Positions 35,556-44,973 are shown, counted from the stretch's first letter. The stretch: DNA of 64,000 bases from Halanaerobiaceae bacterium ANBcell28 (GCA_037623315.1 JBBJJH010000010.1:1-64000); one strand, 5' to 3'. The notes: generated from the sequence alone by a model not told the origin. Translations and numbers: made by a program.

Positions 35556-36103
35556 TATCTATCTTCCTCCTTATAAAATACTGTTATGGCTGTATCTCCG
35601 TATGATTTACTTTTAATTACTTTTAATACATCTATATCTTCTAAATTCAAATCTGCTTCATGTTCTGTTACTAAAATGGCTACATTGTCCAATATACCAT
35701 TTCCTATAATTGCTTTAATTGTTTTTTTTACTAATCCTTGTTTATATGGTGGATCCATAAAAATTATGTCGTATTTATCATTAGTCCTACTTATAAAATC
35801 AAAGACATCCATTTTTTTTAATGTAGCTCTATTATCAAATCCAGACAAGTTAATATTTTCTTTAATAACCTGGCAATTTCTTTTATCCCTTTCGACAAAG
35901 AAAAAGGACTCAACCCCTCTACTAAGAGCTTCAAGTCCTAATCCACCAAAACCAGCATATAAGTCAAGGCCTTTCTTTGAAAGAAGATAAGGGGAGATAA
36001 TATTAAACAAAGCCTCCTTAACCCTATCTGAAGTAGGCCTAGTTGTAGTTCCTTTAATTGATTTTAATTTCCTACCTTTTGCTTCTCCAGCAATAATGCG
36101 CAT
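35555..36103 (-). CDS. rsmD: 16S rRNA (guanine966-N2)-methyltransferase
   Basis: A 182-residue SAM-dependent methyltransferase. MRIIAGEAKGRKL and TRPTSDRVKEALFNI open the protein, DLYAGFGGLGLEALSRG is the SAM site and FMDPPYKQG the catalytic DPPY motif. Works on the small ribosomal subunit. First gene of rsmD-coaD-exonuclease. Confidence 0.95.
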   Translation of the reverse strand: MRIIAGEAKGRKLKSIKGTTTRPTSDRVKEALFNIISPYLLSKKGLDLYAGFGGLGLEALSRGVESFFFVERDKRNCQVIKENINLSGFDNRATLKKMDVFDFISRTNDKYDIIFMDPPYKQGLVKKTIKAIIGNGILDNVAILVTEHEADLNLEDIDVLKVIKSKSYGDTAITVFYKEEDR

Positions 36104-36169
36104 TATGAATTCTCCTTAATACTTAAAATTAACTTTTTTTGATATATTAAAATATTTTATTTGATTATA

Positions 36170-36198
36170 TGTATATTATATCTAAATAAAGATATAAT
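36170..36198 (+). promoter_or_regulatory. Promoter of the candidate small RNA
   Basis: TGTATA (36170-36175), a 17-base spacer and a perfect TATAAT (36193-36198), pointing away from rsmD into a stretch with no plus-strand gene. Confidence 0.55.
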
Positions 36199-36204
36199 AT
36201 TAAT

Positions 36205-36317
36205 AGTTCCATTAAGGGATGAGGATTTAGGAGCAAGGTATTAAGTCCTCCCCATTTAAAACTCTTCCTCCAATTTCTCCTCTCCCCGGGAGTTGACTAT
36301 GTCAACTCCTTTTTTTT
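36205..36317 (+). ncRNA. Candidate trans-acting small RNA with CU-rich anti-Shine-Dalgarno loops
   Basis: A self-contained transcript of about 110 nt between rsmD and recG, both on the other strand. Its 5' hairpin pairs GAGGATTT (36221-36228) with AAGTCCTC (36243-36250). A single-stranded CU-rich middle (about 36248-36288) contains CCTCC and TCTCCTCTCCCC, complementary to ribosome-binding sites. It ends in a terminator (36289-36317). The local G+C is clearly higher than around it. No ORF with a ribosome site lies in it. The layout resembles regulators such as RoxS/RsaE, but no sequence homology to them is claimed. Confidence 0.55.
36289..36317 (+). terminator. Intrinsic terminator of the candidate small RNA
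   Basis: Arms GGAGTTGAC and GTCAACTCC with a three-base loop, then eight T on the plus strand. On the minus strand the exit is C+G-rich, so it does not serve recG. Confidence 0.9.
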
Positions 36318-36329
36318 GTGCTAAAAATT

Positions 36330-38381
36330 TTAAACTTTTAATTCTATTTCCTTGATTTTTTTATACAAATGCGGAAAAAAATCTTCCCAATTTTCTCTTT
36401 CCACTGTTTTTTCAGCTTCTATTCTAGCTTTTTGAATTATTCTTTGATCTTTAAGTATATCTGCAACTTTCAAATCTGGTAATCCTGATTGTTTTGTCCC
36501 AAAAAATTCGCCTGGTCCCCTTATTTTCAAATCTTCTTCAGCTATTTTAAAACCATCAGTACTTTCAGTCATAACCTCTAATCGCTTAATTCCTTCTTCA
36601 GTATTAGGACTAGCTATCAATATACAGTATGATTGATATTGGCCCCTTCCTACTCTACCCCGTAATTGATGAAGTTGAGCTAACCCAAATCTCTCAGCAT
36701 TCTCAATAATCATAATAGAAGCATTAGCAACATCCACCCCTACCTCAATAACAGTTGTAGAAACAAGAATATCAATATGTCCTGTACGAAACATCTCCAT
36801 AATATTTTTCTTTTCTTCTGAAGCAAGTTTACTATGTAATAAAGCGACTTTATATTCTGAGAAAATCCTGTTTGTCAAATTTTCAAACATTTCCTCGGCA
36901 GATATTGCCTTGATTTCTTCTGATGGTTCAATTAAAGGGCAAACAATGTATGCCTGTCTACCTTCATCAATTTTTTCTTTTACAAATTGATATATTTTAC
37001 TACGAGAAGTATCTTTTCTCCATGTTGTAATTACTGGGTTACGTCCTAGCGGAAGTTCATCTATTATAGAAACATCAAGATCACCATAAACAGTTAAAGC
37101 AAGTGTCCTTGGAATTGGAGTTGCCGTCATTACTAACAAATCAGGATTTTCACCTTTTTCTTTCAAACGAAAGCGCTGTTCAACACCGAAACGGTGCTGT
37201 TCATCAATAACTACCAATCCAATTTTATTATATTCAATAGATTCCTGAAAAAGAGCATGTGTACCTATTATAAGATCAGCTTGTTTTAACTTTATTTTCT
37301 CTATGTTTTCTTTTCTTTCTGATTGACTCATGCTTCCAATTATTAAAACGGCATTAAATCCTAAATTTCTTAACATACTATCCAATTTTAAGAAATGTTG
37401 TTCAGCTAAAATCTCTGTTGGTGCCATTAAAACACCCTGATAGCCATTTGCAATGGTCTTGATTAGCGATAAGGTTGCAATTATTGTTTTACCTGACCCA
37501 ACGTCCCCCTGTAATAATCTTTGCATGGGGACATCTCTTTCCATATCATGCTTAATTTCTGCCCAAACCTTTTCCTGAGCATTTGTTAGAGAAAAAGATA
37601 AATTACCTAAAAATTCTTTTGTAATATCTTCAGAAGATAGATGCTTAATACCTCTTTCTAAAGTCAGTCCTTTTTTTCTATTAAGTACTATTAGTTGTAA
37701 TAAGTATAATTCTTCAAAAGCCAACCTTTTCCTAGCCTTTATATAATGCCTTCTGTCTTCAGGAAAATGTAAACCCCAGATACTTTTCTCTATATCATAA
37801 AAATCATATTTTTCTTTAATTTCATTACTCAATAAATCGGGTAAATGACAGGCATAAGCATCAAGTGCATTATAAACTACTTGTCTCATATATTTTTGAG
37901 TTGCACCATTTGTTAAAGAATATATTGGTACAACTCGTCCAGTATGGATATTGTCACCATTTTCAAACAACTCAAATACTGGGTTATAAATCTCTTTCTT
38001 TTTAAAGCGCCAACTTTTTTCGTTGAGTTGACCACTTATATAAAAAGATTGTCCCTTTTTAAATTGTTTTTTTAAGTATGGCTGATTAAACCAGACACCA
38101 TTTAAAACATCACTACCATCGGAAAAAGAGACCTTTAATATTTTCATTCCTGGTCTTGGACGCTCCTCTATCACTTTAATTACGTCTGCTTTTACAGTTA
38201 CTAGCTGCCCAGGACTTAGGTACTTTATAGAAGTTATATTTCTCCTGTCTTCATAATCTCTAGGAAAATAAAATAATAAGTCCTCAATAGTCTTTATATT
38301 TAATTTTTCAAGGATTTTTGAATACCGTGAACCTACCCCTTTAATAAATTCTACACTTTTAGGCAGCTCTTTCTTTTTCAT
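36330..38381 (-). CDS. recG: ATP-dependent DNA helicase RecG
   Basis: A 683-residue branch-migration helicase for recombination and fork rescue. An N-terminal OB-fold wedge domain (about 1-150), Walker A LLQGDVGSGKTIIA, DEQHRFGVEQR (DExx box), MTATPIPRTLALTVYG and the C-terminal helicase motif QLRGRVGRG are present, ending with the RecG-type GPGEFFGTKQSG. Full length. Its ATG overlaps the degV-family gene by four bases. Confidence 0.96.
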   Translation of the reverse strand: MKKKELPKSVEFIKGVGSRYSKILEKLNIKTIEDLLFYFPRDYEDRRNITSIKYLSPGQLVTVKADVIKVIEERPRPGMKILKVSFSDGSDVLNGVWFNQPYLKKQFKKGQSFYISGQLNEKSWRFKKKEIYNPVFELFENGDNIHTGRVVPIYSLTNGATQKYMRQVVYNALDAYACHLPDLLSNEIKEKYDFYDIEKSIWGLHFPEDRRHYIKARKRLAFEELYLLQLIVLNRKKGLTLERGIKHLSSEDITKEFLGNLSFSLTNAQEKVWAEIKHDMERDVPMQRLLQGDVGSGKTIIATLSLIKTIANGYQGVLMAPTEILAEQHFLKLDSMLRNLGFNAVLIIGSMSQSERKENIEKIKLKQADLIIGTHALFQESIEYNKIGLVVIDEQHRFGVEQRFRLKEKGENPDLLVMTATPIPRTLALTVYGDLDVSIIDELPLGRNPVITTWRKDTSRSKIYQFVKEKIDEGRQAYIVCPLIEPSEEIKAISAEEMFENLTNRIFSEYKVALLHSKLASEEKKNIMEMFRTGHIDILVSTTVIEVGVDVANASIMIIENAERFGLAQLHQLRGRVGRGQYQSYCILIASPNTEEGIKRLEVMTESTDGFKIAEEDLKIRGPGEFFGTKQSGLPDLKVADILKDQRIIQKARIEAEKTVERENWEDFFPHLYKKIKEIELKV

Positions 38382-39256
38382 ATTTCTAATAAATCTCCTT
38401 TTAATATAACTACACCATAAACAGATGGACCTACATGAGAGCCAAGTACAGCACTAATCCAACTGATATGATGACTATAGTTTATATCTTTATCTGAAAG
38501 TTTGTCATTAAGTTTAGCATAAAAGCTATCATAGTATTCCCTTTCGCTGGCATGAATGAAACCCAAACTAGCCTTATCAATATTTTCTAATTCCTGAATT
38601 GATAATTCTTCTAATCTTTTCGCTATCTTTTTCTTACCTCTAACTTTCTCAAGAGGTAAAATTTCACCATTTTCAGAAGAAAGAGCAAGAATAGGATAAA
38701 AATTAAGAATTGAACCCAAAAAAGCCTGAGCTTTACCTATTCTTCCTCCTTTTTGCAAGTAGCTTAGATCATTAACAGTAAAGTATATCCTTAGATTCTC
38801 TCGAGCCTTCTCTAAAGAAGCCTTAATTTCTTCTATTGTAAAACCTTCTTCAATCAAACGTTTAGCTAATAATACCTGGTAGCCTAACCCTAAACTAGTA
38901 GAACGAGAATCAATTACTTCTATCTTAGTATCTTCAAATTCTGTGGAAGCCATCAAAGCAGATTTGCAGGTTCCACTTAATTTATCGGCTATATGAATTG
39001 ATATAATAGCATCATATTTATCTACCATTTCAGAATACTTTTCAGCAAAAAGACCTACAGCAGGCTGTGAAGTAGTGGGTAATTTTTCAGCTTTTACTAG
39101 TTTATCAAAAAAACTTTCCTGGTTAATATCAACAATGTCTTTATAAGTTTCATTTTCTGAAAAAATAATATTTAATGGAACCATTTCAATATCATGTTTT
39201 TTTAATATATCTGGATCTATATCACAAGTACTATCCGTTACAAGACCTATTTTCAT
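38378..39256 (-). CDS. DegV family fatty-acid-binding protein (FakB type)
   Basis: A 292-residue DegV protein. VTDSTCDIDPDI, KLPTTSQPAVGLF, DSRSTSLGLGYQV and the C-terminal HVGPSVYGVV mark the family. DegV/FakB proteins hold one fatty acid for phosphorylation by FakA, whose gene lies 59 bases upstream, so this is probably the FakB partner. The acyl preference is not visible. Overlaps recG by four bases. Confidence 0.9.
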   Translation of the reverse strand: MKIGLVTDSTCDIDPDILKKHDIEMVPLNIIFSENETYKDIVDINQESFFDKLVKAEKLPTTSQPAVGLFAEKYSEMVDKYDAIISIHIADKLSGTCKSALMASTEFEDTKIEVIDSRSTSLGLGYQVLLAKRLIEEGFTIEEIKASLEKARENLRIYFTVNDLSYLQKGGRIGKAQAFLGSILNFYPILALSSENGEILPLEKVRGKKKIAKRLEELSIQELENIDKASLGFIHASEREYYDSFYAKLNDKLSDKDINYSHHISWISAVLGSHVGPSVYGVVILKGDLLEI

Positions 39257-39315
39257 AATTACTACACCTCAATTCAAATATGTTTTTGCAGTAAATCCAA
39301 AGTTCTTAATATAAA

Positions 39316-40962
39316 TTATTCTAAAGAAATCAAAAAAGGATATAATGGTTGCTTGCCATTATAAATTTCAACTTCATCAAATTCAAAGTTTTTTACTAGG
39401 ACTTCTTTTAATAACTCTGCTTCCTTTTGAGTTACATCTTCCCCATAATAAATAGTAACTAATTCTTCATCCTCAAGAACGTCACTTATTAAAGCAAGAA
39501 CAACTTCATTATAGCTTTTTCCTGTATTTTTAATATCATGATTAAATAAGCCAATAACATCTCCTTTTTCAATATCAATATCGTTAACTTTGGAATCTTT
39601 TACAGCCTTTGTAACTTCAAGAGTTTTAACATGTTCTAATTCATCTGTCATGGCTTCTTTTAAATCTCCTAGTTCTGCTTCAGGATTATAAACCATCAAG
39701 CTAGCAATAGCCTGTGGTATTGATCGTGTTGGAATAACTTCAACATTTTTATCAGATAAAGAAGCTGCCTGTTTAGCTGAAGAGATAACATTTTTATTAT
39801 TTGGTAAGAGAAGCACTTCTGAGGAATTTATATTTTTAATGGCTTCCACAAAATCATTTGTACTTGGATTCATGGATTGACCACCTTCTATGATAATATT
39901 CACTCCTAAATCACTTAGTATCTTTTTCAAACCATCACCCTGGCCAACAGCGATTATACCTTTACCTTGAGTTTCTAAAAATTCTTGTCTTGTTTTTTCT
40001 TCTTCTTGACGAACTTTCTCAGCACTCTGTAACTTCATATTGTCTATCTTTATATCTGTAATAGACCCAAGTTTTAAGCCATACTCTAAAACTATACCAG
40101 GATGATTTGTATGGATATGAACTTTAACAACATCTGCAGTACCAACAACTAAAAGAGAATCTCCGTAAGTTTCCAATTCACTTCTAATCTCATTTATTTT
40201 TTTATCTTCTTTTTCCATATCAATTAATATTTCTGTACAATATACAAACTTAATGTCTTCTTGTATTTTTTGGGTTTGAACTGGTTTTACTAATTCTAAA
40301 TCTGATTGTTTAAATGCTTTATCTCCAATTAAACCCTTCATCATTCCTTCTAAAATAACAAGATAGCCCTGACCACCAGCATCTACAACCCCAGCATCCT
40401 TTAAAGCTTTTAATTGTTCCGGAGTCTTATTTAAAGCTTCACGAGCGTAGGCTATAGTATTTTCCATTACACCAACTAGATCTAAATTCTCCTCAACTGC
40501 CATTTCTGCTCCTTCAGCAGCTTTTCTAGAAACAGTAAGGATAGTACCCTCAACTGGTTTCATAACACCCTTATAAGCTACTTCTGAAGCTTTTTTAAGA
40601 GAGTCTGCTAAATTTTTTGTATCAAAATCTTCATTATTTTTATTAGCCAAATGAAAACCTCGAATTAATTGAGATAAAATAACACCTGAGTTTCCCCTTG
40701 CACCCATCAAAGCACCTTTAGCAAGTGCCTCATTTATTTTCCATACTTTATCTGTCTCTACTTTTTTAGCTGCCTTTACAGCATCAAGAAAAGTAAGATA
40801 CATATTTGTCCCAGTATCCCCATCTGGTACTGGAAAAACATTTAATGAATCTACCAATGTTTGTTGTTCTTTTAGCCACATTAATGCTCCTAAGAGCATC
40901 TCTTTGTACTTTTCTCCATTAACTTTTTTTATTGTTTGATTAGCTTTTTGATTAGCCTGCAT
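39316..40962 (-). CDS. fakA: Fatty acid kinase FakA (YloV, DAK2 domain)
   Basis: A 548-residue kinase that phosphorylates FakB-bound fatty acids so that exogenous acyl chains enter phospholipids. The N-terminal DAK2 domain has NVFPVPDGDTGTNMYLTF (Mg/ATP site) and GARGNSGVILSQLIRGF. The C-terminal DegV-like domain has LLLPNNKNVISSAKQA and ends TIYYGEDVTQ and NGKQPLYPF. The ATG at 40962 is preferred to the TTG two codons earlier because GAGGG precedes it. It overlaps yloU, as in Bacillus. Confidence 0.93.
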   Translation of the reverse strand: MQANQKANQTIKKVNGEKYKEMLLGALMWLKEQQTLVDSLNVFPVPDGDTGTNMYLTFLDAVKAAKKVETDKVWKINEALAKGALMGARGNSGVILSQLIRGFHLANKNNEDFDTKNLADSLKKASEVAYKGVMKPVEGTILTVSRKAAEGAEMAVEENLDLVGVMENTIAYAREALNKTPEQLKALKDAGVVDAGGQGYLVILEGMMKGLIGDKAFKQSDLELVKPVQTQKIQEDIKFVYCTEILIDMEKEDKKINEIRSELETYGDSLLVVGTADVVKVHIHTNHPGIVLEYGLKLGSITDIKIDNMKLQSAEKVRQEEEKTRQEFLETQGKGIIAVGQGDGLKKILSDLGVNIIIEGGQSMNPSTNDFVEAIKNINSSEVLLLPNNKNVISSAKQAASLSDKNVEVIPTRSIPQAIASLMVYNPEAELGDLKEAMTDELEHVKTLEVTKAVKDSKVNDIDIEKGDVIGLFNHDIKNTGKSYNEVVLALISDVLEDEELVTIYYGEDVTQKEAELLKEVLVKNFEFDEVEIYNGKQPLYPFLISLE

Positions 40963-41314
40963 CTCCAACCCTCACTCCCTGTACGTTTACATCTATAGAA
41001 GAAACACTTATACCTATTTTTTCCATAAGAGTATAGTTAACTCTTTCGATGATATTATGAGCAACCTCATGAATATTTGTGCCATACTCTACCACTATAT
41101 TTAGCTCCAGTCTTACATCTTCCCCATCAATATCAACAATAACTCCTTTGCTCATATTATCCAAACCTAATAATTGAGCAATGCCGTCTTGCACCTTATT
41201 AGAAGACATACCAACAAGTCCATAACACTCCATAGCAGCTAGACCAGCTATTTTAGATATTACCTCTTTAGCAATTATTACCTTTCCATGTTCATTAGTC
41301 CACTCTTTTTCCAT
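40952..41314 (-). CDS. yloU: Asp23/Gls24 family envelope-stress protein YloU
   Basis: A 120-residue protein of the Asp23/Gls24 family: GKVIIAKEVISKIAGLAAME, GVIVDIDGEDVRLELNIVVEYG and the end SSIDVNVQGVRV. Members are small, abundant, membrane-associated proteins linked to envelope homeostasis, nearly always next to fakA. The ATG at 41314 follows AGAGGTGAT; the ATG six codons earlier has no ribosome site. Confidence 0.9.
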   Translation of the reverse strand: MEKEWTNEHGKVIIAKEVISKIAGLAAMECYGLVGMSSNKVQDGIAQLLGLDNMSKGVIVDIDGEDVRLELNIVVEYGTNIHEVAHNIIERVNYTLMEKIGISVSSIDVNVQGVRVGDAG

Positions 41315-41434
41315 CTTATCACCTCTTTTCATTAATTATTCTACTATATAATATTAATCTATGCAAGAATAAACTACTAATATAATAATATTCAAGATTT
41401 ATAGAATAAAATCCTCCTTTTTATTAATTTGTAC

Positions 41435-41464
41435 TTGCTAAATCTAAAGTATTTATGTTAAAAT
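41435..41464 (+). promoter_or_regulatory. Promoter of rpmB
   Basis: TTGCTA (41435-41440), an 18-base spacer and extended -10 TGTTAAAAT (41456-41464). Transcription would begin near 41471, giving a leader of about 135 nt. Confidence 0.45.
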
Positions 41465-41469
41465 ATATT

Positions 41470-41487
41470 TTGTACATGTTGTACATG
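41470..41487 (+). repeat. Tandem 9-mer at the rpmB transcription start
   Basis: TTGTACATG occurs twice head to tail, right at the expected start of rpmB transcription. Each contains the palindrome TGTACA, so it may be a paired operator. Confidence 0.5.
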
Positions 41488-41606
41488 ATTATATGCTCTA
41501 CTTAACTGACCTTTTTATTATATAATAAATTAAGCAAGATAAAAAGGATCTATAAAATATTTATAAAGATTATTTTTAACGGATTTGTTCGTGAGGAGGT
41601 GGAAAT

Positions 41607-41837
41607 ATGGCACGTGTTTGTGAGATTTGTGGAAAAGGAAAAATAAAAGCCAATAGAATAACTCGCCGTGGTAAAGCAAAAAAAGAAGGTGGTATTGGTA
41701 GAAACATTACTAATGTAGCTTCCCGTACACAAAAACCTAATTTAAAGAAAGTTAAAGCTATAGTAGATGGAAGTCCTAAGAGAATTAAAGTTTGTACTAG
41801 ATGTATTAAATCTGGTAGAGTTACAAGGGCATACTAA
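41607..41837 (+). CDS. rpmB: 50S ribosomal protein L28
   Basis: A 76-residue ribosomal protein. MARVCEICGKGK and NRITRRGKAKKEGGI, then KRIKVCTRCIKSGRV. It has two CxxC pairs (CEIC and CTRC), the zinc-binding form of L28. GAGGAGG precedes the ATG. It stands alone on the plus strand, as rpmB does near yloU in Bacillus. Confidence 0.95.
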   Translation: MARVCEICGKGKIKANRITRRGKAKKEGGIGRNITNVASRTQKPNLKKVKAIVDGSPKRIKVCTRCIKSGRVTRAY

Positions 41838-41856
41838 TATTAGGACCAATATATAT

Positions 41857-41885
41857 AAAGGCTATCAATTTATTTGATAGCCTTT
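41857..41885. terminator. Hairpin terminator between rpmB and malic enzyme
   Basis: Arms AAAGGCTATCAA and TTGATAGCCTTT. The plus-strand exit (ATTATTT) and minus-strand exit are only moderately T-rich. Confidence 0.65.
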
Positions 41886-41966
41886 ATTATTTCCTATAAT
41901 CAATTAATTATAAATTAGACTAAAATTTATAATTTAAATTTTTCAAATTATAAATAAGTATCCTAC

Positions 41967-43196
41967 TTATTTGTCAATTGCAGTTAATTCTTCTGTGCGT
42001 TTTTTTACTTCATCAGGAGATATTTCTATTCTAGCGATTCCACTATCAATAGCGGCCTTTGCAACCGCTGCCGCTACAGCTGGAGCCACCCTAGAATCAA
42101 ATGGTGCAGGCACTATATAATCTTCTTTCAAATCATCCTCAATTAACTCAGCAATAGCATGGGCTGCAGCTATTTTCATTGCTTCATTTATATCTTTAGC
42201 TCGAACATCAAGAGCACCTCTTAATACTCCCGGAAAAGCAAGAACATTATTTATTTGATTTGGATAATCAGAACGTCCTGTTGCTATAATTTTAGCTCCG
42301 GCTTTTTGAGCTAAGTCAGGAGAAATTTCTGGTGTAGGATTTGCAAGAGCAAAGATTATAGGATTGTCCTTCATAGTTTTTACCATATCTTCTTTAAGAA
42401 GATTTCCAATTGAAAGACCTATAAAAACATCAGCATCTATAATTACATCACTAAGGTCACCCATTATTCCTTCAGGGTTAGTGAGATTAGCTAATTCTTC
42501 CTTAACACTAGTCATTGAAGCTTCTCTTCCCGGACATAAAGCCCCCTTACTGTCACAAACTATTATATTTTTAACACCCTTATCTAAGAGTAATTTACTA
42601 ACAGAAGTAGCTGATGCACCTGCTCCACTAATAACTACTTTGATATCAGATATATCTTTATCACTTAATTTCAATGCATTAAGTAAGCCCGCTAGTACAA
42701 CTATAGCGGTTCCATGTTGGTCATCATGAAAAATAGCCATATTTGTTTCTTCTTTTAGTCTTTTTTCTATTTCAAAACATTCAGGCGCAGCAATATCCTC
42801 AAGATTAATACCAGCGAATGTAGGTTCTAGCAATTTTACAAAATTTACAATCTCATCAACATCCTTTGTTCCTACACAAAGTGGAAAAGCATCAACTCCT
42901 GCAAATTCTTTAAAAAGCACAGCCTTTCCTTCCATTACTGGCAATGCTGCTTCTGGACCAATATCACCTAATCCCAAGACTGCAGTTCCAGAAGAAACAA
43001 CAGCTACAAAATTACCCTTATTTGTATAATTATATATAGCTGAAGGATTTTTTTCTATTTCTCTACATGGTTCAGCAACACCTGGAGAATAAGCTAAACT
43101 CAAATCCTCTTTGTTCTTCACTGCTACTTTACTGCGTACACTAATTTTCCCTTGATTATCCTTGTGCATTTTTAAAGCCTTTTCATAAATTGACAT
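41967..43196 (-). CDS. NAD(P)-dependent malic enzyme
   Basis: A 409-residue enzyme that oxidatively decarboxylates malate to pyruvate. YSPGVAEPCREIEKNPS, the metal site region FHDDQHGTAIVV and the nucleotide-binding VISGAGASATSVSKLLLDKG followed by DSKGAL are standard. This is the short bacterial form without the phosphotransacetylase-like tail. The ATG at 43196 follows GAGGTGA. Fumarase alpha and beta lie just upstream on the same strand, giving a fumarate-malate-pyruvate module. Confidence 0.93.
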   Translation of the reverse strand: MSIYEKALKMHKDNQGKISVRSKVAVKNKEDLSLAYSPGVAEPCREIEKNPSAIYNYTNKGNFVAVVSSGTAVLGLGDIGPEAALPVMEGKAVLFKEFAGVDAFPLCVGTKDVDEIVNFVKLLEPTFAGINLEDIAAPECFEIEKRLKEETNMAIFHDDQHGTAIVVLAGLLNALKLSDKDISDIKVVISGAGASATSVSKLLLDKGVKNIIVCDSKGALCPGREASMTSVKEELANLTNPEGIMGDLSDVIIDADVFIGLSIGNLLKEDMVKTMKDNPIIFALANPTPEISPDLAQKAGAKIIATGRSDYPNQINNVLAFPGVLRGALDVRAKDINEAMKIAAAHAIAELIEDDLKEDYIVPAPFDSRVAPAVAAAVAKAAIDSGIARIEISPDEVKKRTEELTAIDK

Positions 43197-43316
43197 ATAA
43201 TTCACCTCATATATTTTTTAATCTATAATGTATAATGCAGTAATTATCTCTGTTTAATAATTAATACATTATTTTTTATTTCTAGTTTTTATATATACTA
43301 AAATACATATCTAATT

Positions 43317-43868
43317 CTAATCATTATAATTCCTATATCTTTCTACTCCATCCTGATACATATCATTTCCGTAAATATCATTTATCACAATTGCAGGAAA
43401 CGATTCCACTTCTAAACGTCTAATCGCCTCTGCTCCCAATTCAGGATATGCAATAACCTCACTTTTTTTAATACATTGAGATATTAAAGCAGCAGCACCA
43501 CCAACAGCAGCTAGATAGACAGCTTTATGGGCTCTCATAGCATCTTTTACTTCCTGTGAACGTGGACCTTTTCCTATCATTGCTTTTAAACCCCTTTCTA
43601 ACAAAGAAGGCACATATGGATCCATGCGATAACTTGTTGTTGGACCGGCTGATCCAATTACATGTCCTGGTTTTGATGGAGCAGGACCCACATAATATAT
43701 CACTTGACCTTTTAATGGAATAGGTAGTTTATCCCCGTTTTTTATCAATTCAAGAATACGCGCATGAGCTGCATCTCTAGCTGTATAAATAACTCCACTT
43801 AAAGTAATTCTATCACCTGCCTTTAAGTTAAATATTTCCTTATCTGTTAATGGTATATTTAAATCCAT
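43317..43868 (-). CDS. Class I fumarate hydratase, beta subunit
   Basis: A 183-residue beta subunit of the iron-sulfur hydro-lyase. LKAGDRITLSGVIYTARDAA, YYVGPAPSKPGHVIGSAGPT and VYLAAVGGAAALISQCI are family marks. The chosen ATG at 43868 follows GGAGGTTTT. The tartrate dehydratase family is close, but the malic enzyme neighbour favours fumarase. 83 bases after the alpha subunit. Confidence 0.9.
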   Translation of the reverse strand: MDLNIPLTDKEIFNLKAGDRITLSGVIYTARDAAHARILELIKNGDKLPIPLKGQVIYYVGPAPSKPGHVIGSAGPTTSYRMDPYVPSLLERGLKAMIGKGPRSQEVKDAMRAHKAVYLAAVGGAAALISQCIKKSEVIAYPELGAEAIRRLEVESFPAIVINDIYGNDMYQDGVERYRNYND

Positions 43869-43951
43869 CTTTAAAACCTCCAAAATTCTTTAACTTATTT
43901 AAGTATTTTCTATTAATCAAGCACAGCAAATATTCTGTGGGGCTTTCCTTA

Positions 43952-44791
43952 TCATAGTATTATTTCTTTATGCCTAGCGACATGACAATTAATATTTATT
44001 GCTACAGGTAAAGAAGCTATATGACATGGGTATGTATTTATCTTTACTGCTAAAGCTGTAATTGTTCCACCCAATCCTTGAGGACCTATCCCCAATTTAT
44101 TAATTTCTACTAACAGTTCCTCTTCCAAATTCGCCATTTCTTTATCAACATTTCTATCGTTTATTGGCCTTAACAAAGCTTCTTTGGCTAAAATAGCGGA
44201 TTTTTCAAAGCTACCCCCAAGACCTATACCTACGATAATAGGAGGACAGGGATTTGCTCCTGCATTTTTAACTGTTTCTAAAACTAATTCTTTAACTCCT
44301 TCAACCCCATCAGCAGGTTTTAACATTTTGACTAAACTCATATTTTCGCTACCGCCACCTTTAGGTGCCGCAATTATCTTTATTTTATCACCTGATACTA
44401 ACTTAGTATGTATTACTGCTGGTGTATTATCGCCTGTGTTTTTCCTCTTAAGTGGAGATTCTACAATGGACTTACGCAAATATCCTTCCTTATATCCTTT
44501 GCTTACTCCAGCATTAATAGCCTTATATACATCACCATCAATATATACTTGATTTCCAATCTCTATAAAAAATACTGCTAAACCTGTATCTTGACAAATT
44601 GGCAGTTTTTTTTCAGCAGCCAAACTGTTATTAATCAAAAGTTGTTCTAGTATTTTTTTGCCAATAGGTGATTTTTCTTCATTAGCTGCTTTTCTAATGG
44701 CTTCAAGTACATCTTCAGCAAGATGATAATTGGCCTTCTGAACTAGTTTCGCAACCGCATCCCTTATTTGAGCAGAAGTGATTTTTCGCAT
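43952..44791 (-). CDS. Class I fumarate hydratase, alpha subunit
   Basis: A 279-residue subunit binding the [4Fe-4S] cluster. The three cluster cysteines are visible in LPICQDTGLAVFF, GANPCPPIIVGIGLGG and the C-terminal ININCHVARHK; GSENMSLVKMLKPADG is also typical. Catalyses fumarate to malate with the beta subunit. GGAG precedes the ATG. Confidence 0.93.
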   Translation of the reverse strand: MRKITSAQIRDAVAKLVQKANYHLAEDVLEAIRKAANEEKSPIGKKILEQLLINNSLAAEKKLPICQDTGLAVFFIEIGNQVYIDGDVYKAINAGVSKGYKEGYLRKSIVESPLKRKNTGDNTPAVIHTKLVSGDKIKIIAAPKGGGSENMSLVKMLKPADGVEGVKELVLETVKNAGANPCPPIIVGIGLGGSFEKSAILAKEALLRPINDRNVDKEMANLEEELLVEINKLGIGPQGLGGTITALAVKINTYPCHIASLPVAININCHVARHKEIIL

Positions 44792-44935
44792 AAAATAACT
44801 CCTTTATTAGAATATAGTTATCATTATAAGTATTTAACAATATTTATTATTACATTATTCTGCAAAAATAATGATAATCCTGCTTATGGTATTAAATAAA
44901 CAAAGTTTCAAAATTATATAAATATTATCTTTAAG

Positions 44936-44973
44936 AACACACCACCTAAATCAAAAGATTTAGGTGGTGTGTT
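44936..44973. terminator. Strong hairpin terminator after the YabG-like gene
   Basis: Seventeen-base perfect arms, AACACACCACCTAAATC and its complement, with an AAAA loop, starting directly at the stop codon of 44974-45171. The T-run is short on both sides. Confidence 0.75.

Noticed and set aside
36289-36317. Terminator of recG
   Set aside because: Its T-run is on the plus strand; on the minus strand the exit is C+G-rich, so it belongs to a plus-strand transcript.
41550-41732. Minus-strand ORF over rpmB
   Set aside because: Antisense shadow; rpmB on the plus strand is unmistakable.
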